Positions 35,001 through 42,332 of a stretch of DNA of 64,000 bases are shown piece after piece; within the stretch, counting starts at the first letter, position 1, and each line of letters opens with the position of its first letter. The notes beneath the pieces were generated by a model. That model saw only the letters and a program-made list of their open reading frames with translations, was not told the DNA's origin and did not search any database. The position numbers and the translations under genes were made by a program. Origin of the DNA: Buttiauxella ferragutiae (GTDB lineage: Bacteria; Pseudomonadota; Gammaproteobacteria; Enterobacterales; Enterobacteriaceae); NCBI RefSeq assembly GCF_001654915.1, contig NZ_LXEQ01000062.1. One strand, written 5' to 3'.

Positions 35001-36002
35001 CTCGGCATCGTAGCGCTGGTAACGACGCAGGCCTTTTAACTCTTTCGCCAGATTTGCGGCGAGTGCCGCAAGAGTAAAGTCCGGCTCGATACGCACACCA
35101 AACGGCAGCACGTTTAACACCGGGCCGGTTGCGCAAAGCGCTGCGGAACCGATGCGGCGCATGAAGATAAAGCCTGCCGAATAATCAGCGCGCCCGCTTA
35201 AGCGCCCGAGCCACAAGGCCACCAGCCCTAACGCCATATCAGCGGCGGTCAGGTTATGGGAGCGAGCGCAGTTCACCAGCTCCATGAACTCAGTGCTGTC
35301 AAAATGCAGCGACTGGCGAATCAATTGCGTAGTGGACCCCTGGCCTGTCAGCGGTTTAGCCGAAAGCGTGGCGGGAGGCGGCAGCTGTTTGGTTTTACTT
35401 GCCCAAAATGCCGCATCGCGTTGCCAGGCGTCGCTTTCTCGGTAATGTTCGTATTCAGCCACCACTTCGCTAAACGGGGTAAACGGGCTGGGTTCAGGTT
35501 GCACATTCTGACAGTAGGCACTGTAAATATTGGCAATACGGCGGGTAATGGCGGTGAAGCTGAAGCCATCTACCACTAAATGATGGAAACGTTGATACCA
35601 GAACCAGCGCGTTTCGCTGACTCGTAAAATCTGATGATGGTAAAGCGGTTTGCCGCTACTGATACGTAAATCCTGTTCGAGATCGTTGCGCATCATGGTC
35701 AATGCCGCCGCTTCTGGGTCGGTGCTTTCACGGAGATCGCGGCACAGCGGCAGAGTGAACGACGCGTCAGGATCAACCCACTGGCGCGCTTCGCCATCCA
35801 CTTCGCTAAAGCGCATGCCAAGGGTATCGGCCTCTTTCATTCCGGCGACGATAGCCTTGCACAGTAGCGCTTCATTGAGTTCGCCTTTTAATTCAACGTA
35901 ATGGGCCACGCTCCACGCATTGGCCTGTGGCAAAAGCTGATCCGCCATCCAGATGCCGGGCTGCGCCGCCACTAACGGCAAGGTCATTATATTTTTACTC
36001 AC
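32094..36002 (-). CDS. entF: Enterobactin synthase EntF (NRPS: C-A-PCP-TE)
   Basis: A 1302-residue nonribosomal peptide synthetase, nine longer than E. coli EntF. Domains in order: condensation (HHLVVDGFSF near residue 143), serine-activating adenylation (FTSGSTGRPKGVMVG near 611; NLYGPTEAAVDVSW; YRTGDVARW), peptidyl carrier (FFALGGHSLLAMRLA near 1009) and thioesterase (LMGYSLGGTLAQG near 1145, end HVDIISP). It joins DHB to serine and cyclotrimerises the product. The start is GTG at 36002, inside the last codons of ybdZ (8-base overlap), so translation is probably coupled. Confidence 0.96.
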   Translation of the reverse strand: MSKNIMTLPLVAAQPGIWMADQLLPQANAWSVAHYVELKGELNEALLCKAIVAGMKEADTLGMRFSEVDGEARQWVDPDASFTLPLCRDLRESTDPEAAALTMMRNDLEQDLRISSGKPLYHHQILRVSETRWFWYQRFHHLVVDGFSFTAITRRIANIYSAYCQNVQPEPSPFTPFSEVVAEYEHYRESDAWQRDAAFWASKTKQLPPPATLSAKPLTGQGSTTQLIRQSLHFDSTEFMELVNCARSHNLTAADMALGLVALWLGRLSGRADYSAGFIFMRRIGSAALCATGPVLNVLPFGVRIEPDFTLAALAANLAKELKGLRRYQRYDAEQIQRDLGLVSSGEPLYGPVLNLKMFDYRLDFNGIDGVTHQLASGPVRDLEIALYISEQGDFSLEILANAERYDAGTLQQHLARLPRLLRQFAANPDLRCVDAQLLHESEIELLDGVNATQTVVPATTLSQLIGEQVLRTPNAPALADENHQFTYREMHHQVCALACELIARGVKPGDVVAVSLPRSVFLSLALQAIVEVGAAWLPLDTGYPDERLHMMLEDAAPRLLLTAQDQLPRFSGINGLQTFSYQALLETDNLPERQALSRPEHTAYVIFTSGSTGRPKGVMVGQQAIVNRLLWMQNHYPLNAEDVVLQKTPCSFDVSVWEFFWPYLVGAQLVMAPPEAHRDPQALQQLFARYRVTTTHFVPSMLSAFVAALGDEAAIASCTTLRRVFCSGEALPTELCRQWEQLTHAPLHNLYGPTEAAVDVSWYPAFGDELAQVSGSNVPIGWPVWNTGLRILDSAMRPVPPGIAGDLYLTGIQLAQGYLSRPDLTASRFVADPFAAGERMYRTGDVARWLDDGAVEYLGRSDDQLKIRGQRIELGDIDRALQALPDVAQAVTHACVLNKEAVSGGDARQLVGYLVSAAGQALPLEPMREQLSAVLPAHMVPVALIQLDEFPLSANGKLDRKALPLPELALRSSGRAPESALEITIAGSFASLLGCEIQSVDDDFFALGGHSLLAMRLAAELRRTIARPVTVGQVMVASTVGQLAETLAQEQGEEEASRAGFSAVLPLRKSHGPTLYCFHPASGFAWQFSVLQRYLDPRWSITGIQSPRPDGPMQQAENLAQVCESHLQTLRELQPHGPYYLMGYSLGGTLAQGIAARLEAAGEEVAFLGLLDTWPPETQNWAEKGANELDPLVLEEINREREAFVAAQAGQASDALFQAIEGNYGDAVRLLTSAQSVPFGGKATLFVAERTLPEGMEPQKAWAPWISELEVFRLDCAHVDIISPKAFEEIGPLLQQVLALS

Positions 36003-36216
36003 CGATCACCCCAGTTTTTGCAAAAGATGAAGGTTGCAGTTGCGTCCAGTTGGCAAGTAGCCAACGGTTGCACTCATCGTTTGATGCCGGTTCACAAACC
36101 ACCTGCCAGCCACCGGGCAATGCACAGTGTTCAGGCCATAAACTGAACTGCTGCTGGCAGTTTTCAAGGATGAAAAAACGGCTCTGCACTGAGTCGAAGG
36201 GATTACTAAATTCCAT
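35995..36216 (-). CDS. ybdZ: MbtH-like protein YbdZ
   Basis: 73-residue MbtH-family protein that binds and activates the adenylation domain of EntF. The signature is visible as LWPEHCALPGGWQVV and the conserved tryptophans (NRWLLANWTQLQPS). Placed three bases after fes and overlapping entF, as in the fes-ybdZ-entF operon of E. coli. Confidence 0.95.
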   Translation of the reverse strand: MEFSNPFDSVQSRFFILENCQQQFSLWPEHCALPGGWQVVCEPASNDECNRWLLANWTQLQPSSFAKTGVIGE

Positions 36217-36219
36217 GCC

Positions 36220-37446
36220 TTACTCCTGTTTAAAAGACGCTTTCCACAGCCAGGTCAGACCGTCGAGCAACCCGCCTCGCCAGCAAAGCGCATCATGCCC
36301 ACCGTCAACCTGACGGTAGAAAATCGGCTGCTGTGTCTGTTGTAGTAAGGGATAAATTCGTTGATTAACTTGATGAATGAGCGGTTCTCTGACCCCTGCT
36401 TCAAGATAGATGCGTAACGGTTTTGCGCAGCGCCAGCCGCTTTCCAGTTGCTGGATTAACTGCCCGCCGTGCGCCGCGGTTTCGCGCTTTGGCCACCAGT
36501 ACGAACCGGACTGGCTAAGCACGCAGCCAAATTGTTCCGGCCAGTGGAGTGCGGCATAAAGCGATGAAAGCCCACCATAGCTTTGCCCCGCCACCACGGT
36601 GGTTTCAGGGTTTTCATTCCAGCGGATTTGCGCACGAAGCTGCGGCAAAAGCTCCTCTTGTACCGCACACCAGAACTGCGCATTACACGGCAGCTCATCG
36701 CTACGCGTCGCATCGTCGATGACATCAATCAGCACGTAAACAGCAGGCGGCAACTCACCGCTGTCCGTTTGTGCCTGCAACGCGGACCATACCGGCATCC
36801 CTTCCGCCCAGAATTGCCCGTCGAGCAAAATCGCCAACGGGCGCTGCTCCGGTGATTCATCGCCGGTGGTGAATATCCACACCCTGCGCTGGTTGTGCAG
36901 ACGCGGGCTATTCCAGGTGATGCACTGCGGCTCGCGGTAGGGTATTTCCAGTGCTTGCCAACCGGGCTGCGGTGGCGCATCGGGCAGATGAAGTGCTGAC
37001 ATGGGATGCCCGCGTCCGCCGTGCCAGCTTTCAGGATTCAGAGGGTCGGCAATCGCACACGGCAATAATTTTCGCCACCCTTCGCGCAGCGCCATAGGTT
37101 CCGGCACGATGCCTTCGAAGGCTGCCGCCGGGAAATCCTCTTCGCAAGATGACGGAATAAAACAGTAACTGCCGCGCCAGGTGCTGCTGAGCTGCGTTTC
37201 CCACAGCCAGACATCCGTCCCCGCCACGCGTTCAAGGGTTTGTGGACGAGCGCGTTGGTGATGGTCAGTAACGCCAGTGATGTAAATCCAGACTCGTTTG
37301 ATCGCTGAGGTTTGCTCACTGCCTTGTGGGTCACGCCACAGGAATGTCACCGTACATTGGCCATCTTTCTCACCGCTAACGGCAGGTATCCCATGCGCCA
37401 GCCTTTGCTGCCACCAGCCTTCACTTCCTGTCAGAATATTTCTCAC
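36220..37446 (-). CDS. fes: Enterochelin esterase Fes
   Basis: Cytoplasmic esterase that opens the trilactone of ferric enterobactin so iron can be released. 408 residues; N-terminal domain (TSAIKRVWIYITGVTDHHQR) and alpha/beta-hydrolase domain with nucleophile serine in VVAGQSYGGLSSLYAALHWP and catalytic histidine in QVDGGHDALCWRGGL. The start is GTG at 37446. A five-codon ORF (ATG GTT ATG TTC TAG) ends overlapping that GTG, so reinitiation could help the weak ribosome-binding site. Divergent from fepA across Fur-type sites. Confidence 0.95.
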   Translation of the reverse strand: MRNILTGSEGWWQQRLAHGIPAVSGEKDGQCTVTFLWRDPQGSEQTSAIKRVWIYITGVTDHHQRARPQTLERVAGTDVWLWETQLSSTWRGSYCFIPSSCEEDFPAAAFEGIVPEPMALREGWRKLLPCAIADPLNPESWHGGRGHPMSALHLPDAPPQPGWQALEIPYREPQCITWNSPRLHNQRRVWIFTTGDESPEQRPLAILLDGQFWAEGMPVWSALQAQTDSGELPPAVYVLIDVIDDATRSDELPCNAQFWCAVQEELLPQLRAQIRWNENPETTVVAGQSYGGLSSLYAALHWPEQFGCVLSQSGSYWWPKRETAAHGGQLIQQLESGWRCAKPLRIYLEAGVREPLIHQVNQRIYPLLQQTQQPIFYRQVDGGHDALCWRGGLLDGLTWLWKASFKQE

Positions 37447-37465
37447 TAGAACATAACCATTTGAA

Positions 37466-37522
37466 ATTATTGATAACGATCAATAATGCTGAAATATATT
37501 GATAATACTATTGATAATTATT
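37466..37522. promoter_or_regulatory. Fur-type sites in the fes/fepA divergent region
   Basis: A perfect inverted repeat (ATTATTGAT-AACG-ATCAATAAT, 37466-37487) is followed by overlapping GATAAT-type half-sites at 37501-37522. This layout fits Fur binding at the bidirectional fes-entF/fepA-entD promoter. Agreement with the 19-bp consensus is weaker than at the other two sites. The rest of the 280-base gap to the fepA ATG shows nothing certain. Confidence 0.7.
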
Positions 37523-37726
37523 TGCATTTGCAATAGCGTATTTCCGCGCTTTGAGCTACCAGCTTCCTGGTGCAAAAACAATAAATTGCCGAACTTGACC
37601 GCACAATTTCCTCATTTCATGGGGGTTGGCGGGGAGATCTTGGTATCACTATGTGAAATCCATGCTGCACCCGATCCCTCTGGGAATGGAATGACAACGG
37701 GTTCAGCGGAAAAGCAGGCCGCCATA

Positions 37727-40009
37727 ATGACTATAAAAATTAACTATTCCCTCGCGATGCTGATTAATCTGGGAATCTACGGTGCCACACTCCCCGCTTA
37801 CGCGGCAGAGCAAGCGGCATCAGCAACGGCTCAAACCGCTGCGACAAGCAACGACAACACGCCGATCCCCGCCGACGAAGACACCATGGTGGTTACCGCT
37901 GCCGAGCAGAACTTGCAGGCTCCAGGGGTTTCGACCATCACCGCTGAAGAACTCAAGAAGCGCCCACCCGCGCGTGATATCTCCGAGATCGTCCGTACCA
38001 TGCCTGGCGTGAACCTCACCGGTAACTCCACCAGCGGCCAGCGCGGTAACGGCCGCCAGATTGATATTCGCGGTATGGGCCCGGAAAACACCCTGATTCT
38101 GATCGACGGCAAACCTGTCACCAGCCGTAACTCTGTGCGTTTGGGCTGGCGTGGCGAGCGTGATACCCGCGGTGATGCAAGCTGGGTGCCGCCAGAAATG
38201 GTTGAACGCATTGAAGTGATTCGTGGCCCTGCGGCCGCGCGTTACGGTAACGGTGCAGCAGGCGGCGTGGTGAATATCATCACCAAAAAAGGCAGCGGCG
38301 AGTGGCACGGTTCGTGGAACACTTATCTCAATGCGCCTGAGCACAATGATGAAGGCTCAACCAAGCGCACCAACTTCAGCCTGAACGGCCCGCTGGGCGG
38401 GGATTTCAGCTTCCGTCTGTACGGTAATCTGGATAAAACTCAGGCCGATGCCTGGGACATTAACCAGGGCCACCAGTCTGAACGTACCGGGATTTATGCG
38501 GATACGCTGCCCGCAGGCCGCGAAGGTGTCACCAACAAAGACGTCAACGGTGTAGTGCGTTGGGACTTTGCGCCCATGCAATCACTGGAACTGGAAGCGG
38601 GCTACAGCCGCCAGGGCAACCTGTATTCCGGCGATACGCAGAACACCAATACCAACCAAATCGTTAAAGATAACTATGGTAACGAGACTAACCGTCTGTA
38701 TCGCCAGAGTTACTCACTGACCTGGAACGGCGGCTGGGATAGCGGCCTGACCACAAGTAACTGGGTGCAGTATGAGCACACGCGCAACTCGCGTATGCAG
38801 GAAGGCCTGGCCGGTGGTACCGAAGGGATTTTCTCCAGCGATAAATTCAGTGATATCGACCTGAGCGACGTGCTGTTGCACAGCGAAGTGAATATCCCGA
38901 TTGATTTCGTGGTGAATCAGAACCTGACGTTGGGTACCGAATGGAACCAACAGAAGATGAAAGATTTATCGTCAAACAGCCAGACGTTTATGGGCGGGCC
39001 GATCCCTGGCTCAAGCAGCACCGACCGTAGCCCGTACTCGGAGGCAAAGATCTTCTCGTTGTTTGCTGAAGACAACATGGAAGTGACCGACAGCACCATG
39101 CTGACGCCAGGTCTGCGTTTTGATCACCACAGTATTGTGGGAAACAACTGGAGTCCGTCACTGAATCTGTCTCAAGGTTTAGGCGATGACTTCACGTTGA
39201 AAATGGGCATCGCCCGCGCCTATAAAGCGCCAAGCCTGTATCAAACCAACCCGAACTACATTCTGTACAGCAAAGGCCAGGGTTGCTACGCCAGCGGCAC
39301 CGGCGTGGGTTGCTACATGATGGGCAATGACGATCTCAAAGCGGAAACCAGCATTAACAAAGAGATCGGTCTTGAGTTCAAACGTGATGGCTGGCTTGCC
39401 GGTGTGACCTGGTTCCGCAACGACTACCGCAACAAAATTGAAGCGGGTTATGCCCCTATCGGCCAGACGGCATCAGGCAAAACCAAAACAGATATTTACC
39501 AGTGGGATAATATTGCTGAGGCACTGGTAGAAGGCCTGGAAGGTGCATTAAACGTGCCGGTCTCCAATTCTGTGAACTGGACGAATAACATCACTTATAT
39601 GCTGGAAAGCAAGAATAAAGAGACTGGCGAGCGCCTGTCTGTTATTCCGGAATATACCTTGAATTCCACGCTAAGCTGGCAGGTTCGCCAGGACATTTCA
39701 CTGCAATCGACCTTTACCTGGTACGGCAAGCAACAGCCGAAGAAGTACAACTATAAAGGTCAGCCAGCAACTGGAACAGAAACCAACGAAGTGAGCCCTT
39801 ATAGCATTTTGGGCCTGAGCGGAACCTGGGATGCGACGAAAAACGTTAGTTTGACGGCGGGCATCGATAACCTGTTTGACGAACGTCACTGGCGTGCGGG
39901 TAATGCCCAGACGACAGGCGGTACGACCGGTTATATGTATGGTGCGGGTGCCGCAACGTATAACGAATCCGGTCGTACTTATTATGTGAGTCTGAATACG
40001 CACTTCTAA
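37727..40009 (+). CDS. fepA: TonB-dependent ferric-enterobactin receptor FepA
   Basis: Outer-membrane gated porin, 760 residues from the ATG at 37727. The signal peptide runs MTIKINYSLAMLINLGIYGA to about PAYA-AEQ. A TonB box (DEDTMVVTAAEQNLQAPG) precedes the plug domain (QIDIRGMGPENTLILIDGKP, RGPAAARYGNGAAGGVVNII) and the 22-stranded barrel ending SLNTHF. The open frame extends 76 codons upstream across the Fur region; an ATG at 37691 is possible but gives a poorer signal peptide. The mature N-terminus before the TonB box is longer than in E. coli (an Ala/Thr-rich stretch). entD follows after a BIME. Confidence 0.96.
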   Translation: MTIKINYSLAMLINLGIYGATLPAYAAEQAASATAQTAATSNDNTPIPADEDTMVVTAAEQNLQAPGVSTITAEELKKRPPARDISEIVRTMPGVNLTGNSTSGQRGNGRQIDIRGMGPENTLILIDGKPVTSRNSVRLGWRGERDTRGDASWVPPEMVERIEVIRGPAAARYGNGAAGGVVNIITKKGSGEWHGSWNTYLNAPEHNDEGSTKRTNFSLNGPLGGDFSFRLYGNLDKTQADAWDINQGHQSERTGIYADTLPAGREGVTNKDVNGVVRWDFAPMQSLELEAGYSRQGNLYSGDTQNTNTNQIVKDNYGNETNRLYRQSYSLTWNGGWDSGLTTSNWVQYEHTRNSRMQEGLAGGTEGIFSSDKFSDIDLSDVLLHSEVNIPIDFVVNQNLTLGTEWNQQKMKDLSSNSQTFMGGPIPGSSSTDRSPYSEAKIFSLFAEDNMEVTDSTMLTPGLRFDHHSIVGNNWSPSLNLSQGLGDDFTLKMGIARAYKAPSLYQTNPNYILYSKGQGCYASGTGVGCYMMGNDDLKAETSINKEIGLEFKRDGWLAGVTWFRNDYRNKIEAGYAPIGQTASGKTKTDIYQWDNIAEALVEGLEGALNVPVSNSVNWTNNITYMLESKNKETGERLSVIPEYTLNSTLSWQVRQDISLQSTFTWYGKQQPKKYNYKGQPATGTETNEVSPYSILGLSGTWDATKNVSLTAGIDNLFDERHWRAGNAQTTGGTTGYMYGAGAATYNESGRTYYVSLNTHF

Positions 40010-40022
40010 GTTTTTGGCTATT

Positions 40023-40098
40023 CGGCGGATGACGCCTGCGCTTATCCGCCCTACGAGAAACCCGTTGTAAGGTGGATTAGCGTGAGCGACTTCCACCG
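40023..40098. repeat. REP/BIME repeat between fepA and entD
   Basis: Facing units CGGCGGATGACGC...GCTTATCCGCCCTACG and GTAAGGTGGATTAGCG...GACTTCCACC. Located inside the fepA-entD transcript, where a hairpin may protect the fepA message and lower entD expression. Confidence 0.83.
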
Positions 40099-40114
40099 TT
40101 TTTAAGCGATCGCG

Positions 40115-40789
40115 ATGCAATATCAACTATCCCATTTCGACTTCTTCCCTGGTCAGCGGGTTTTCCGCGTCGATTTTGACGCCACAACCTTTCAGCCCGA
40201 CGATCTGTTATGGCTGCCGCATCATCAACGTTTATCCAGTGCGGTAAAAAAACGCCAGGCCGAACATCTCGCGGGAAGAATTGCCGCCGCTGAAGCGCTG
40301 CGTTTTCATGGCGTAGCCGATTATGTTCCCGGAATCGGTTTGCATCGCGAACCTTGCTGGCCACCAGGGTTTAGCGGCAGCATTTCGCACAGCGGTAATA
40401 TCGCGCTGGCAACAGTCATGGCTGACGACCCACTTTTACGAGTGGGAGTAGGCATCGACTATGAAGAAATTATTGCGCCAAATGTCGCGCTGGATATATA
40501 CAACGGCATTATTGAAAACGCAGAGAAAGAACCGATCGCTGCATCGCCATTTCCCTTTAATTACGCTTTAACCTTGGTGTTTTCAGCGAAAGAAAGTTTA
40601 TTTAAAGCCTTGTTTCGTCACGTCGGGCGCTACTTTGATTTTTCGGCTGCATCCATAAGTAAAATTGATGAACAACAGCTAATTCTGGTTTTGAATCATT
40701 CACTTGGCCCATACAAAAAAGGTTGTGAATTCAAAGCAATATGGAAAGGTAACGCAACGCAATTAATAACGCTAATACGGCTTGGCTGA
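40115..40789 (+). CDS. entD: Enterobactin 4'-phosphopantetheinyl transferase EntD
   Basis: Sfp-type transferase that converts apo-EntB and apo-EntF carrier domains to holo form. 224 residues. Motifs: SGSISHSGNIALATVM, the Mg-binding VGIDYEEII, and FSAKESLFKALFRHVGRYFD. It follows fepA by 105 bases, separated by a BIME. The third base composition drifts more A+T-rich towards its 3' end, as is common for entD. Confidence 0.94.
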   Translation: MQYQLSHFDFFPGQRVFRVDFDATTFQPDDLLWLPHHQRLSSAVKKRQAEHLAGRIAAAEALRFHGVADYVPGIGLHREPCWPPGFSGSISHSGNIALATVMADDPLLRVGVGIDYEEIIAPNVALDIYNGIIENAEKEPIAASPFPFNYALTLVFSAKESLFKALFRHVGRYFDFSAASISKIDEQQLILVLNHSLGPYKKGCEFKAIWKGNATQLITLIRLG

Positions 40790-40889
40790 GAATAAAGAGA
40801 AATCGCTTGCGGTTCGGTAATAAGTGAATGTTATATTCGAAAGACACAACACAAATACAACATGACTTATAAAAAGGACTTCCAGAACT

Positions 40890-42233
40890 ATGGAAAACAC
40901 GCTTTCTCTCGAATCATTCCTCACCTCTGTTCAACAACGTGATCCGCACCAGCCTGAATTTGCGCAGGCAGTACGTGAAGTGATGACCACCCTGTGGCCA
41001 TTCCTCGAACAAAACCCGCAATATCGCCGTTCCGCGTTACTGGAGCGTTTAGTCGAGCCTGAGCGCGTCATTCAATTCCGCGTGACCTGGGTGGATGACA
41101 AAAATCAGGTGCAGGTTAACCGCGCCTGGCGCGTGCAATTTAGCTCCGCAATCGGGCCATTCAAAGGCGGGATGCGTTTCCACCCCTCTGTGAATTTGTC
41201 GATTCTGAAATTCTTAGGTTTTGAGCAGACCTTCAAAAACGCGCTGACGACATTGCCAATGGGCGGGGGTAAAGGCGGCAGCGACTTTAACCCAAAAGGC
41301 AAAAGTGAAGGCGAGATTATGCGTTTTTGCCAGGCACTGATGATGGAGTTGTATCGCCATTTAGGGCCAGACACTGACGTTCCGGCAGGCGATATTGGCG
41401 TGGGTGGCCGTGAAGTGGGCTTTATGGCCGGGATGATGAAAAAGCTCTCCAACAATACGTCTTGCGTATTCACCGGCAAGGGTTTGTCGTTTGGCGGTAG
41501 TCTGATTCGCCCGGAAGCTACCGGTTACGGCCTGATTTACTTCACCGATGCCATGCTACAACGCCACGGCCAGGGTTTTGAAGGCAAGCGCGTCGCCGTT
41601 TCAGGTTCCGGTAACGTGGCGCAATACGCTATCGAAAAAGCGTTATCGCTAGGGGCTCGCGTGGTGACGGCTTCCGATTCCAACGGCACCGTGGTGGATG
41701 AAGCGGGCTTCACAACCGAGAAGCTGGCGCGTTTAACTGAGATCAAATCCAGCCGCGACGGGCGCGTAGCTGATTACGCGAAAGAGTTTGGTCTGGTTTA
41801 CCTTGAAGGCCAGCAACCGTGGAGCGTACCAGTCGACATCGCGCTGCCTTGCGCTACGCAGAACGAACTGGATACCGAAGCGGCACGCACGCTGATCGCC
41901 AATGGCGTAATAGCCGTCGCCGAAGGCGCGAACATGCCGACCACCATTGAAGCCACCAATCTGTTCCTGGAAGCTGGCGTGTTGTTCGCACCGGGCAAAG
42001 CGGCAAACGCGGGCGGCGTGGCAACTTCAGGCCTGGAGATGGCGCAGAATGCGGCGCGCCTGAGCTGGAAGTCTGAAAAAGTGGATATTCGTTTGCATCA
42101 CATCATGCTGGATATTCACGAAGCCTGCGTCAATTACGGCGGCGAAGATAAGCAAACGCATTATGTGCGCGGTGCCAATATTGCAGGTTTCGTCAAAGTG
42201 GCCGATGCAATGTTGGGCCAGGGAATTCTGTAA
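40890..42233 (+). CDS. gdhA: NADP-specific glutamate dehydrogenase GdhA
   Basis: Ammonium-assimilating hexameric enzyme forming glutamate from 2-oxoglutarate. 447 residues, the E. coli length. The substrate and catalytic lysine region reads LTTLPMGGGKGGSDFNPKGK, KGGMRFHPSVNLSILKFLGF precedes it, and the NADP-binding fold begins VAVSGSGNVAQYAIEKALSL. AAAAAGGA lies ahead of the ATG. It follows entD by 100 bases but probably has its own promoter; a BIME lies after the stop. Confidence 0.97.
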   Translation: MENTLSLESFLTSVQQRDPHQPEFAQAVREVMTTLWPFLEQNPQYRRSALLERLVEPERVIQFRVTWVDDKNQVQVNRAWRVQFSSAIGPFKGGMRFHPSVNLSILKFLGFEQTFKNALTTLPMGGGKGGSDFNPKGKSEGEIMRFCQALMMELYRHLGPDTDVPAGDIGVGGREVGFMAGMMKKLSNNTSCVFTGKGLSFGGSLIRPEATGYGLIYFTDAMLQRHGQGFEGKRVAVSGSGNVAQYAIEKALSLGARVVTASDSNGTVVDEAGFTTEKLARLTEIKSSRDGRVADYAKEFGLVYLEGQQPWSVPVDIALPCATQNELDTEAARTLIANGVIAVAEGANMPTTIEATNLFLEAGVLFAPGKAANAGGVATSGLEMAQNAARLSWKSEKVDIRLHHIMLDIHEACVNYGGEDKQTHYVRGANIAGFVKVADAMLGQGIL

Positions 42234-42248
42234 ATATTTGATGTAAAC

Positions 42249-42318
42249 GGTGGATGACGCTAAGCGCTTATCCACCCTACAAAACCGTAAGTCGGATTAG
42301 CGCTAGCGACATCCGACA
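42249..42318. repeat. REP/BIME repeat between convergent gdhA and opgB
   Basis: Facing units GGTGGATGACGC...GCTTATCCACCCTAC and GTAAGTCGGATTAGCG...GACATCCGAC. Occupies most of the 99-base gap between the two convergent 3' ends, where it could act as a shared transcript end. Confidence 0.84.
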
Positions 42319-42332
42319 ACTTCATTCGCCAA

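Noticed and set aside
37499..37726. 76-codon N-terminal extension of fepA
   Set aside because: It covers the Fur region and would destroy the signal peptide; the ATG at 37727 starts a proper signal sequence.
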